The notes: a model not told the origin generated them from the letters alone. A stretch of 18,803 nucleotides of DNA from Pseudomonadota bacterium (GCA_021808195.1 JAKBCE010000052.1:1-18803); one strand, 5' to 3'. Numbered from the stretch's first letter, positions 1-7,463 are shown. Numbers and translations: made by a program.

Positions 1-558
1 CCGGCCGGTGGCGCGCAACGCATCGGCCATGGTCGCGTACGCGGTCCGCGGACGCTCCCCGCCGGTATTGCACCAATCGTACTTGAGGTAATCGACACCC
101 CAGCGGGCATAGGTGAGCGCGTCCTGGTACTCATGGCCGCGACTGCCCGGCCGGCCCTGACACGTTTGGGCACCGGCGTCGGAGTAGATCCCGAACTTCA
201 GCCCCAGCGCGTGCACGGCATCGACCACGGCCTTCATGCCTTGCGGGAAGCGCTTCCGATCGGCATGAATGTTGCCGTTCGGGCCGCGCGCGCCCTGCCA
301 GCAGTCATCGATGACCACGTAGCGGTAACCTGCCGCCTTCATGCCCGAGGACACCATGGCACGCGCCTCGCGCTCGATCAGCGCGGCATTCACGTGACAG
401 CCGAAATGGTTCCAGCTGTTCCAGCCCATCGGCGGCGTCAACGCCAGGCCGTTCGTCGGTCGCGCGTAGAAGTGCATCGGCTCACTCGCCAGTCCCAGCG
501 GCGCACTGAGCACCCATACGGCCAGCCACAGAGCCGTCAGAGGCAGAAATTTCGCCAT
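1..558 (-). CDS. GH27 alpha-galactosidase, N-terminal part (cut by window edge)
   Basis: Predicted secreted or periplasmic alpha-galactosidase that would release terminal alpha-linked galactose from raffinose-type sugars. Only the first 186 codons are in the window. Residues 1 to about 25 form a signal peptide with a hydrophobic core ending near GLAS. The GH27 signature follows: PPMGWNSWNHFGC at 42-54, the substrate-binding DDCW at 84-87, FGIYSDAG at 122-129 and VDYLKYDWC at 155-163. Asp161 is the expected nucleophile; the acid/base aspartate lies off the window. The ATG at 558 has a G6 ribosome-binding tract 5 nt upstream. The gene begins 20 nt after the halogenase stop, so it is probably the last or a late gene of the receptor-halogenase operon. 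Other GH27 activities, such as alpha-N-acetylgalactosaminidase, cannot be excluded, but sucrose phosphorylase nearby favours a raffinose role. Confidence 0.93.
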   Translation of the reverse strand, partial: MAKFLPLTALWLAVWVLSAPLGLASEPMHFYARPTNGLALTPPMGWNSWNHFGCHVNAALIEREARAMVSSGMKAAGYRYVVIDDCWQGARGPNGNIHADRKRFPQGMKAVVDAVHALGLKFGIYSDAGAQTCQGRPGSRGHEYQDALTYARWGVDYLKYDWCNTGGERPRTAYATMADALRATGR

Positions 559-578
559 GGAATCCCCCCAGTCAGTCG

Positions 579-2078
579 TTAACTGCGGCAGTGCCGCGCA
601 ATGTAGTCTTCATGGGTCGGCAGGCCGAGCGCCGCCGACTTCATAGTGCGGCGCAGCTGTTCGAGGTATGGTGCACTTTCGACATTGCGGTATTCGAGCA
701 GCGGATCGTGACGCTCGGGCCAGTTGAGTTGGCCGATGTGCACCGCGAGCCAGCTCGTCGGTCCGAAAATGTCCATCTCGCTCGGTAAGATCCGCCCGAA
801 GCGGCGGAAATGCTCGATCTTGTATTGCAGCGTCTCGGGCACTTGCATCTGCGCGCAGTACCGCCACATCTCCCCGTCGGTGCGTGTGTTCAGGTGATAG
901 TGCAGGATGATGAAATCCCGGATGCGCTCGACCTCGGCGCTCGCGACCCGATTGTATTCGCGAATCACCAGAGGGTCGAAATCCCGGTCGGGGAAGTAGG
1001 CGATGAGCTTGGAGATTCCCGCCTGAATCAAATGGATCGCGGTCGACTCCAGCGGCTCGAGAAAGCCGCTCGAGAGGCCGATGGCGATCACGTTCTTGTT
1101 CCAATGCACCTTGCGCCGTCCGGGCGTAAACCGGATCAGTCGCGGCTCGGCAAGCGGCGCCCCATCGAGCGTCCCGAGCAGTACGTCCCTCGCCTGTGCG
1201 TCGCTGGTGAACTGCGAAGCGTACACATGTCCGTTGCCCGTGCGATGCTGCAGCGGAATGCGCCACTGCCAGCCGGCCGTGTGCGCCGTGGAGCGGGTGT
1301 AGGGCGTCAGCTCGGCGCGCTCGCACGGGACCGCCAGTGCCCGATCGCACGGCAGCCATCGCGACCAGTCCTCGAAGCCGCTCGCGAGTGTCCCTTCGAT
1401 CAGGAGCGCGCGCATCCCGGAGCAGTCGATGAACAGCTCGCCGCTCACCGTGGTGCCGTCCTCCAAGCGGACGCAGCGTACGAAGCCGCTCTCAGGATGC
1501 TGTTCGATGCCCACCACTTTGCCTTCGATACGCTTGACCCCGCGCGCCTCGGCGTATTCGCGCAGAAACCGGGCATAGAGCGCAGCATCGAACTGGTAGG
1601 CGTACAGGTACGTGGAGAGCACGTTGCGCGAATCCGTGGACGGCCGATCGAACCGACCCGCGCGAGCCGCCGCCCACGCCATGCAGTATTCGTCGAGAGG
1701 ACCCGCCATCCCCTTCTGATGCGCTCGCTGCCAGTGATGCTGGATTTGCACCAGATCAAAGGGCCGACCATAACTGCCGAAGGGGTGAAAGTAGCGCTGT
1801 CCCACCCGCCCCCAATTCACGAATTCGATACCGAGCTTGAACGTTCCGTGGGTACGGCGCAGGAATGCGTTCTCCTCGATGCCGAGCATGTCGTTGAACA
1901 GCTTGATCGGCGGAATGGTCGCTTCGCCGACCCCGATGATGCCGATCTCATCGGACTCCACGAGCGTGATCGTGCAGTCCCGCTCGATCGTACGCGCGAG
2001 CGCCGCGGCGCTCATCCAGCCGGCTGATCCGCCGCCAACGATGACGATGTGCTCAATCCTGCGGCTTGCCTCTGCCAT
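579..2078 (-). CDS. Flavin-dependent halogenase (tryptophan halogenase family)
   Basis: A 499-residue FADH2-dependent halogenase-type flavoprotein. The start at 2078 is chosen because MAEASRRIEHIVIVGGG puts the dinucleotide fold at the N-terminus, and GAGGGCGG precedes it. A start at 2138 would add 20 residues of low-complexity leader, translated through a hairpin. Visible motifs are the FAD-binding GGGSAG (15-20), Lys81 in GTFKLGIEF (equivalent to PrnA Lys79, which handles hypohalous acid), the halogenase signature W270-x-W272-x-IP, and Glu344-Ser345 in EPLEST (equivalent to PrnA Glu346-Ser347). All the core catalytic elements are therefore present. The gene lies between a TonB receptor (gap 72 nt) and an alpha-galactosidase (gap 20 nt), all co-directional, and no natural-product synthase is in the window. 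The substrate is unknown; free tryptophan should not be assumed. A separate flavin reductase is needed by the family and none is seen here. Confidence 0.92.
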   Translation of the reverse strand: MAEASRRIEHIVIVGGGSAGWMSAAALARTIERDCTITLVESDEIGIIGVGEATIPPIKLFNDMLGIEENAFLRRTHGTFKLGIEFVNWGRVGQRYFHPFGSYGRPFDLVQIQHHWQRAHQKGMAGPLDEYCMAWAAARAGRFDRPSTDSRNVLSTYLYAYQFDAALYARFLREYAEARGVKRIEGKVVGIEQHPESGFVRCVRLEDGTTVSGELFIDCSGMRALLIEGTLASGFEDWSRWLPCDRALAVPCERAELTPYTRSTAHTAGWQWRIPLQHRTGNGHVYASQFTSDAQARDVLLGTLDGAPLAEPRLIRFTPGRRKVHWNKNVIAIGLSSGFLEPLESTAIHLIQAGISKLIAYFPDRDFDPLVIREYNRVASAEVERIRDFIILHYHLNTRTDGEMWRYCAQMQVPETLQYKIEHFRRFGRILPSEMDIFGPTSWLAVHIGQLNWPERHDPLLEYRNVESAPYLEQLRRTMKSAALGLPTHEDYIARHCRS

Positions 2079-2111
2079 GTCCGCCCTCGCCTGCAGCCCC
2101 ACGGGGAAGGA

Positions 2112-2142
2112 GCGGGTGCGAACCGCCGCGGTCCGCACCCGC
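2112..2142 (-). other. Stem-loop between receptor and halogenase genes
   Basis: A perfect 9-bp inverted repeat (GCGGGTGCG, 2112-2120, and CGCACCCGC, 2134-2142) encloses a 13-nt middle that can form four more pairs (ACCG/CGGT). It begins 8 nt after the receptor stop codon and ends 33 nt before the halogenase start. No run of U follows, so it is not a classic intrinsic terminator. It could be a partial attenuator or an mRNA-stabilising element that sets receptor transcript above halogenase transcript; that role is inferred. Confidence 0.5.
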
Positions 2143-2150
2143 CGTACAGA

Positions 2151-4763
2151 CTAGAACTTCATGGTCACGCTGGCGAGCACCGTCCGTCCAGGCTCCGCAC
2201 TGACCCCGATGACGCCAGGTCCGGTGGTCACAGCGCCACCACCACCCACCCCGAGGCTGTTGAACACATTATTGGCATGCAGGGCAACGGACAGATGACG
2301 ATTGATGTCATAGGAGACGAACCCATCGAGGAAGTCCTGCGACGGAGAGTAGAACGGCACCGGTCCGCCGATATTCTGCTGACTCTGGCCCTGCCACACC
2401 AGTCCGCCGGTGAGCGCACGCCAGCGGTAGGTCGGGGCAAGCACCCACATGACCTTGGACATGCCCGGCGGCAGGAACCCCGAACCCAGACTGGTCAGCT
2501 GGCTCGGACTCGGTCCGACCTCGTTGGAGTCGACCTTTGGCTCCTGGTAAGTCGCCTGCGCATAGAGCGAGAATCCGCCCACCGCCCAGGTCGCCTCGAA
2601 CTCCCCGCCATTCGCCGAGTACTTCTCGTTGAAATACCGGGTTGCCACGGGCTGAGTCAGATCGAAACTCGATTCGCTGAAGCTCGTGTGGAAGTACGAC
2701 AGGGTCACGCCATAGCTGCCGCCGAGCAACGTCCCCTCGTGCTTGATACCCGCCTCTTGCTGCAGCACGATGTCGAGCGCCTTGCCAGCGCCCGAGGCAT
2801 TGAGCGAGCCATTCGGATTGGTGTAGCCGGAGAGAATATTGCGATCGGTATTCGGCTTACCGCCACGGCTTGCCCGCACGTACACGCTGGTGGAATGATT
2901 CAGCATGTACAGCGCGCCAACCGACCAGGACCGGTAGCTGATACCGTAATCGAGCGGCTCGTAGGTATTCGGATCGATTGTCGAGTAAGACACCAGCGGC
3001 GTGCCGAGCCCACCCGTGGCACTGAATGCACCACCCGTCAGGTACCCGACATGAGTGGTTGCGGCACTCGCACTCTCGGCCCAGCCGCTGACCCGATAGT
3101 CGTCCTGGCGGGCACTTGCCTGCAGTTGCAGGTGATCGATGCTCCAGGTCAAATCCAGGTACGGGGCCGTATCGGTGACATTCATATTGTACAGCCGATC
3201 GACGCTCGCGCCCCAGTTGGTATTGTACCCGATCACTCCATTGTTGCTCAGCAGCTGACCGGTTGTGCTCAAGAGGTCTAGATTCTGCGGATTGGTACCA
3301 CTCAAGGCCTGCAACTGCGCATTGGGATGCCAGCTCTGATCGATGGTCTGTGACATGTAGAACAGGCCACCGCCGGCATTGATCTTCCCGTACGGTGTGC
3401 GCCAATGATCCTGCAGGGACAGATCATTCACCACATTGCCCATGTTATGCATGTTGGTGTAGATCTGGGCATTGTTGTTCAGCATCCCGGTGTAGGCCTG
3501 GCCTGCATTCGGGCCGTTCGCATAGACGACCTGTCCGACAGTCTGGCCGTTGACCGTGCTGCCAATAATGGAGGCCGTGTTTCCTAAGCCGAAGAATTGC
3601 GCGGCGAACGTGCCATTGATCCAGCTGACGCGGAATTTGTCATCGACCGAGAGATTTCCCTCGGGCAGGTAGTACAACTCGGCGCCGAGGGAATCGACGC
3701 GCGGGTGAATACCGTCATTTGGCGTCTGGGCAAATTGTCCCGAGACGTTGCTGAGATAAGTGATCGACTGGTTGTAGATGCCGACCGTGGTGCCGGTGCG
3801 CACATCGAATCCCGGGTAGACCGAGATGCTCGAGAGCGCATTGCCGCTGCCGACGGCACTCACGGGTCCGCCGGCGTTGTACTCCTCGCGGTCATTGAGC
3901 AGTTTTGCATACAGGCGGATGAAGCCCTTGTGGCCGGCGAGGTCGTGCGTGACGTTTCCCTTCAGCTGATAGCCGTTCTCACCAATGAACCCTTGATCGC
4001 GCAGCCCCGTGCCATGGACGTAGAAGCCGTCGAGGTGATAGCGCCAGGAGCTGTTGATCGGACCGCCGACCGCGAACGTCGCCCTGGTCTCGCCAAACCC
4101 CAGACCCTGCGACAGGGTGAACTCACCGCTCTTGTGGCGGCCGGTCGCACTGATGAAGTTGATGACCGCCCCCGGGGCTCCGGCGGCAAGGGTCGCAGCG
4201 CTACCGCCTACGGTGGCCTGCATCTGCTCGGAGACGTCAAAGCGCGTCCAGTAGTCGTTGTTGCCGAAATTCATGTCGCCGAAGAGGACCTGCGGCAGGC
4301 CGTCCTCCTGGATCTGCACGAACGGCGCACCGCCGGTGGTCACCGGCAGACCGCGCACAGTGAAATTCGCGTTGCCGCCGCTGCCGGCCTGGTCCTGGAC
4401 GGAGACCCCGGGAATCAGCCGCAGCATCTCGGCGACCGAGCGCGGCGCCATCGCCACGATCAACTTGCTCGGAATGGTCGTGACCTGTTCGGACGTCTCC
4501 AGGTTGTTGCGCGCCTGGACCGAGGCGGTCACGACGATCTGCTGCAGCATGTTGCTCGGCGGAACGATCATCGGCGATGCGCCGCTTGCGCTCTGCGCGG
4601 ACGCCGAATCTGCCGCCGGTCGCGCCGGCGCCGCCGTGGCGAGTTGTGCCGTGCCGAGTGCCACCGAGACGGCAGCGGCGACGCTCATGAAACGCACCGT
4701 GCGCGGGGCTGCGGCCAGCGCACGGGTGCAATGGGATTGCTGTTGAGACTTCAGATGTTTCAC
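2151..4763 (-). CDS. TonB-dependent outer-membrane receptor, probable oligosaccharide uptake
   Basis: An 870-residue TonB-dependent receptor. The start is a GTG at 4763 with a G6 ribosome-binding tract 4 nt upstream. A twin-basic-poor signal sequence ends around ATAAPA (about residue 45). A TonB-box-like IVVTA follows near residue 75. The plug domain covers roughly 85-205, with LRLIPGVSVQ, VRGLPVTTGG and GAPGAVINFIS. The rest is a 22-strand-type barrel ending in the outer-membrane signature ...VTMKF with a C-terminal Phe. It would move a substrate too large or scarce for porins into the periplasm using TonB-ExbBD energy. The substrate is inferred from the neighbouring sucrose phosphorylase, fructokinase, MFS carrier and alpha-galactosidase as sucrose or raffinose-type sugar; the sequence alone does not prove it. 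The gene has its own promoter and operator region rather than relying only on fructokinase read-through. Confidence 0.95.
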   Translation of the reverse strand: MKHLKSQQQSHCTRALAAAPRTVRFMSVAAAVSVALGTAQLATAAPARPAADSASAQSASGASPMIVPPSNMLQQIVVTASVQARNNLETSEQVTTIPSKLIVAMAPRSVAEMLRLIPGVSVQDQAGSGGNANFTVRGLPVTTGGAPFVQIQEDGLPQVLFGDMNFGNNDYWTRFDVSEQMQATVGGSAATLAAGAPGAVINFISATGRHKSGEFTLSQGLGFGETRATFAVGGPINSSWRYHLDGFYVHGTGLRDQGFIGENGYQLKGNVTHDLAGHKGFIRLYAKLLNDREEYNAGGPVSAVGSGNALSSISVYPGFDVRTGTTVGIYNQSITYLSNVSGQFAQTPNDGIHPRVDSLGAELYYLPEGNLSVDDKFRVSWINGTFAAQFFGLGNTASIIGSTVNGQTVGQVVYANGPNAGQAYTGMLNNNAQIYTNMHNMGNVVNDLSLQDHWRTPYGKINAGGGLFYMSQTIDQSWHPNAQLQALSGTNPQNLDLLSTTGQLLSNNGVIGYNTNWGASVDRLYNMNVTDTAPYLDLTWSIDHLQLQASARQDDYRVSGWAESASAATTHVGYLTGGAFSATGGLGTPLVSYSTIDPNTYEPLDYGISYRSWSVGALYMLNHSTSVYVRASRGGKPNTDRNILSGYTNPNGSLNASGAGKALDIVLQQEAGIKHEGTLLGGSYGVTLSYFHTSFSESSFDLTQPVATRYFNEKYSANGGEFEATWAVGGFSLYAQATYQEPKVDSNEVGPSPSQLTSLGSGFLPPGMSKVMWVLAPTYRWRALTGGLVWQGQSQQNIGGPVPFYSPSQDFLDGFVSYDINRHLSVALHANNVFNSLGVGGGGAVTTGPGVIGVSAEPGRTVLASVTMKF

Positions 4764-4826
4764 GTGACCCCCCTAATGACGTTCTGACGCCTGCTGCACC
4801 GCGGCGTGACACGCGGGCGCGGCAAA

Positions 4827-4855
4827 AGTAGACCACAAGCTACAAACGTTTGCAA
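4827..4855 (-). promoter_or_regulatory. Putative promoter of the receptor-halogenase-galactosidase operon
   Basis: On the minus strand TTGCAA (4850-4855) and TCTACT (4827-4832) are 17 nt apart, each matching the sigma-70 consensus at 4 of 6 positions. The -35 element lies inside the LacI-type operator, so repressor binding would occlude it. The leader to the GTG at 4763 would be about 57 nt. The -10 match is modest. Confidence 0.4.
4841..4854. promoter_or_regulatory. LacI-family operator, receptor promoter (strong site)
   Basis: Read on the minus strand the site is TGCAAACGTTTGTA, an even palindrome with one mismatch around the central CG typical of LacI/GalR operators. It equals the site in the phosphorylase/MFS promoter except for a symmetric swap of positions 6 and 9. 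The LacI-family gene at 8710-9747 is the obvious candidate binder. Confidence 0.7.
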
Positions 4856-4862
4856 TCTCGTC

Positions 4863-4876
4863 CGCAGACGATTGCA
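4863..4876. promoter_or_regulatory. Second, weaker LacI-type operator half-match
   Basis: Read on the minus strand this is TGCAATCGTCTGCG, matching 11 of 14 positions of the shared consensus TGCAAwCGwTTGTA; the left half and central CG are perfect. Its centre is 22 bp from the centre of the strong site, about two helical turns, which would put two dimers on the same DNA face. Treat as a candidate only. Confidence 0.4.
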
Positions 4877-4898
4877 GTGGCGTTTTGGCAACGCCCGT

Positions 4899-5795
4899 TC
4901 AACCCATGGCGAGTAACATGGCGCCGGTGATCCCGGCCTGACCACCGAGCGCCGGAGCCACGATCATGCGTTCGAATCCACCCGCCCGGGCCTCGATCGG
5001 CAGATAGCCGCCGAGCTGCTCGGCGGCAACCGTGCGGATGCGCGGCAGCAGATCGGCTCCGCTCATGACGCCACCGCCGAACACCATGCGTTCGCTCGCG
5101 TACATCAGCGCGATCGTGGCGGCGAGCTGCCCGAGATATCCGCCGATGATGTCAGGTCCGGCGTGCCCGACCGGCAGCGCACTCATCGGTGCCCCCCAGC
5201 GCGCCACGATCGCCGGACCGCTCGCCAGCCCCTCCAGACAGTCGCCGTGAAACGGACAGACGCCGCGAAATTGCGCATCACGCGGATCACGGCGCACACG
5301 GATGTGCCCCATCTCCGGATGCAGCAGGCCGCGAATCGAGCGGCCCTGGTCGATCACACCGCCGCCGATCCCGGTCCCGACCGTGACGTAAGTCAGCGAG
5401 TTTGCATCCCGTCCGGCGCCGAGTCGCGCCTCGGCGAGCGCCGCGGCATTGACGTCGGTGTCGAGCGCGACCGGACACCCGAAACGCTCGAGCGGCGCCA
5501 CCAGGGAAGTCCCGGCCCAGCCCGGCTTGGGCGTGCTCAGTATCGACCCCCAGGTGTGCGAGCGAGGCTCGATGTCCACCGGCCCGAAGGCACCGACGCC
5601 AAATGCGCTGAATGCGCCGGCGTTCGCGCGCACCTGCTCGAAGAATGCAACTACCGCCGCGAGGGTTTCGGCGGGCGTCGTCGTCGCAATGACGGTGCGC
5701 ATCTGCGGCGCAATGTCCGTCGGCCCGTAGCCCGCCGCGCAGACGAACTTCGTCCCGCCCGCCTCGATGGCTCCGTACAGTGCTCGCCTGTTCAC
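4899..5795 (-). CDS. ROK-family fructokinase
   Basis: A 298-residue ROK sugar kinase, best read as ATP:D-fructose 6-phosphotransferase. The start is a GTG at 5795 with GGGGGG 6 nt upstream; an ATG at 5800 is out of frame. Visible features are the phosphate-binding EAGGTK (11-16), the catalytic-base region LDTDVNAAA with Asp114, the ATP loop GTGIGGG (140-146), and the zinc cluster HPEMGH (159-164) with Cys180, His183 and Cys186. This C-x2-H-x2-C spacing resembles the Bacillus YdhR/GmuE-type fructokinases rather than the CxCGxxGC glucokinase/NagC form. It lies 72 nt after the sucrose phosphorylase stop and would capture the fructose that enzyme releases, giving fructose-6-phosphate in the cytoplasm. 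Glucokinase or mannokinase side activity is possible. Confidence 0.88.
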   Translation of the reverse strand: MNRRALYGAIEAGGTKFVCAAGYGPTDIAPQMRTVIATTTPAETLAAVVAFFEQVRANAGAFSAFGVGAFGPVDIEPRSHTWGSILSTPKPGWAGTSLVAPLERFGCPVALDTDVNAAALAEARLGAGRDANSLTYVTVGTGIGGGVIDQGRSIRGLLHPEMGHIRVRRDPRDAQFRGVCPFHGDCLEGLASGPAIVARWGAPMSALPVGHAGPDIIGGYLGQLAATIALMYASERMVFGGGVMSGADLLPRIRTVAAEQLGGYLPIEARAGGFERMIVAPALGGQAGITGAMLLAMG

Positions 5796-5867
5796 GTCAT
5801 TCCCCCCGATTGATCGCGCCCGCCCCGAGGATCGCCGTGCACAGCATAACGCGGCCGTGTGCAGGCT

Positions 5868-7385
5868 TCAGCCGTGCCACACAGTGTCCCGCGGTGCGTC
5901 CGACCAGAGCGCCGGGCAGCTTGCGAACTCGAGGGACTCCGAGGCTGCGCCGTCCCCGTGACGGACCGTCCATCGGCGCGCTGCGAAGTCCGCGATCAGT
6001 TCGGCGTGGGCGGAGCCCGACTCCCAGCGCAGCGCCAGAACGTGGGGCGCCGTGCGGCCGATCCGTAGCGCACCACCGAACGCCGGGTGTGTGTTGCGCA
6101 ACCGGATCAGGCGCAGCAAATCTGTGCAAACGGGCCGCGCGAGCTCCCGTAATACCTCATGCGGGCCGTAGCGACCGCGGTTGATATCGCGCCCCACGCC
6201 GGAACGCTCGAGCAGCGGCATGTCGTTGCCGCCGCCGAGCAGGCCCACGTAATACACTTGGGGAATGCCGGGCAGAAAGAATTGCACGGCGCGCGCCAGC
6301 AGGTAATCCCGATCGATGCGGCCGAGTGCGTCGTAGAAGGTGCAATTCACCTGGTACAGATCGAGGTTGGACGCGGCTGCGCCGGTGGCGCGGCGACTCT
6401 GTCCGCCGCTGCGCTCATGGATGGTTTCGACCAGCCGGTCGATCTCGGCCGCGGGCAGCAATCCGTCCCGGCCGGTGCCGGCCTCGGGCCCCACGTCGAT
6501 CACGCCGATCCCATCGTGAGTGTCGAGCACCGTCAGGGCGTTGCGCGGACGGATCTCGATCCAGTGCTTCAGGTAGCCTGCCGTTCCATTGAACAGCGCG
6601 TGCAGGACGAGCGGCGGCAGCGCGAAGTCGTACACCCAGTCCACCCGTGCCGCGATATCGAGCTGGCGCAGATAATGGGAGTGCACCTCGACGAGGACCT
6701 CCATGTCGAGCGAGCGTGCAAGCGCGGTCAGTTCGCCGATGAACTCGAAAGTCTCCGGCAACATGAAGCAGCTTGTCCCGGCGCGCTTGATCGCGTACCC
6801 GACCGCATCGAGCCGGATGGCGCGGATGCCGTGCTCGCTGAAGGTCTTCAGGATGCTCTGGAGGTAAGCTCGTCCCTGACGGTGACGCACGTTGATATCG
6901 AGCTGCTGCGGCGTGAAGGTGGTCCAGAGGATCCGCTTCTCCCCATTCTCGAGCGTCACCGGCGTCAGCGGCAGCCCGGGCCGCGGCCGGTAGATTGCCG
7001 TCAGCTCATGCTCGTGCGCCCCGTCGGGGAACACCGCTTCGAGCGTCAGAAACAGCCCGTCGTAGGCCGACGCGTGTCCGCGTTGCGAGAAATCCTTGAA
7101 CTGCGGCGAGTCGCAGGACATGTGATTGACGATCACGTCGGCCATCAGATCGACATGCCGCCCGAGACGGGCCACATCCGCCCACGTGCCAAGGCGCGCA
7201 TCGACGCGGGTATGATCGATCGGGTCGAAGCCGGCATCAGCACCGTCGATTGGGTCAAAAAAAGGCAGCAGGTGCACCGTACCGAACAGCCCTGCGAGCG
7301 GTCCGGCGAGCAGCCCTTCGAGCTCGCGCAGCGTACCGCCGCCGAGACGATCCACGTAGGTGATGAGCTGAACCTGATTCTTCAT
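5868..7385 (-). CDS. sucP: Sucrose phosphorylase (GH13 subfamily 18)
   Basis: Cytoplasmic enzyme converting sucrose and phosphate to alpha-glucose-1-phosphate and fructose. The protein is 505 residues, against 504 for the Bifidobacterium adolescentis enzyme, and runs nearly colinear with it. The ATG at 7385 gives the family-typical MKNQVQLITY; longer readings from 7433 use TTG and add non-homologous residues. Catalytic residues are Asp193 (IRLDAVGY), Glu233 (VEVHSHY) and the HD motif His290-Asp291 (LDTHDGIGV). The RPRPGLP loop (133-139) and NLDLYQVN (340-347) match sucrose rather than sucrose-6-phosphate phosphorylases. The leader carries no Shine-Dalgarno sequence; CCTCCCCC stands directly before the ATG. 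It is first in the minus-strand set, divergent from the MFS gene, under a shared operator. Confidence 0.96.
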   Translation of the reverse strand: MKNQVQLITYVDRLGGGTLRELEGLLAGPLAGLFGTVHLLPFFDPIDGADAGFDPIDHTRVDARLGTWADVARLGRHVDLMADVIVNHMSCDSPQFKDFSQRGHASAYDGLFLTLEAVFPDGAHEHELTAIYRPRPGLPLTPVTLENGEKRILWTTFTPQQLDINVRHRQGRAYLQSILKTFSEHGIRAIRLDAVGYAIKRAGTSCFMLPETFEFIGELTALARSLDMEVLVEVHSHYLRQLDIAARVDWVYDFALPPLVLHALFNGTAGYLKHWIEIRPRNALTVLDTHDGIGVIDVGPEAGTGRDGLLPAAEIDRLVETIHERSGGQSRRATGAAASNLDLYQVNCTFYDALGRIDRDYLLARAVQFFLPGIPQVYYVGLLGGGNDMPLLERSGVGRDINRGRYGPHEVLRELARPVCTDLLRLIRLRNTHPAFGGALRIGRTAPHVLALRWESGSAHAELIADFAARRWTVRHGDGAASESLEFASCPALWSDAPRDTVWHG

Positions 7386-7400
7386 GGGGGAGGCGGTCAG

Positions 7401-7429
7401 TTTACGGCGCGGCCGGTCCCCGCTATAAT
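7401..7429 (+). promoter_or_regulatory. Putative promoter of the MFS transporter gene
   Basis: TTTACG (7401-7406) and a perfect TATAAT (7424-7429) are 17 nt apart. The operator begins inside the -10, so a bound repressor would cover the start site expected near 7436. The leader to the ATG at 7464 would be about 28 nt with an AAGGGGGG ribosome-binding site. Confidence 0.6.
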
Positions 7430-7454
7430 GCAATCGATTGTATTAGAATGTAAA
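7425..7454 (-). promoter_or_regulatory. Putative promoter of sucrose phosphorylase
   Basis: On the minus strand TTTACA (7449-7454) and CATTAT (7425-7430) are separated by 18 nt. The operator at 7428-7443 fills the spacer and touches the -10. The expected start point near 7417 gives a leader of about 32 nt to the ATG at 7385. Confidence 0.5.
7428..7443. promoter_or_regulatory. LacI-family operator shared by divergent promoters
   Basis: ATGCAATCGATTGTAT is a 16-bp palindrome with one mismatch and a central CG. Its core TGCAATCGATTGTA (7429-7442) matches the receptor operator at 12 of 14 bases, and the two differences are symmetric about the centre. Position overlapping both -10 elements suggests one repressor dimer shuts both genes. 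Confidence 0.72.
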
Positions 7455-7463
7455 GGGGGGCAC

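Noticed and set aside
133..582. Open frame on the plus strand over the left edge
   Set aside because: It is antisense to the GH27 gene, whose family motifs and ribosome-binding site are clear; the plus-strand product is His/Arg-rich and matches nothing.
810..2027. 405-codon plus-strand open frame
   Set aside because: Antisense to the halogenase; long shadow frames are expected in GC-rich DNA, and the product has no domain.
579..2078. Halogenase as part of a pyrrolnitrin- or rebeccamycin-like cluster
   Set aside because: No partner biosynthetic genes are present; the neighbours are receptor, glycosidase and sugar enzymes.
2049..4787. Two long plus-strand frames over the first receptor
   Set aside because: Both are antisense to a receptor with plug, barrel and signal peptide; their products are Arg/Ala/Gly-rich without recognisable motifs.
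5838..5863. TGCACA/TGTGCA inverted repeat between phosphorylase and fructokinase
   Set aside because: Six-bp arms with a 14-nt loop and no extension or U tract; too weak to call a terminator or operator.
6159..7463. N-terminal extension of the MFS gene upstream of 7464
   Set aside because: The extension is antisense to sucrose phosphorylase, lies upstream of the promoter, and would place 435 soluble residues before TM1. The ATG at 7464 has an excellent ribosome-binding site.
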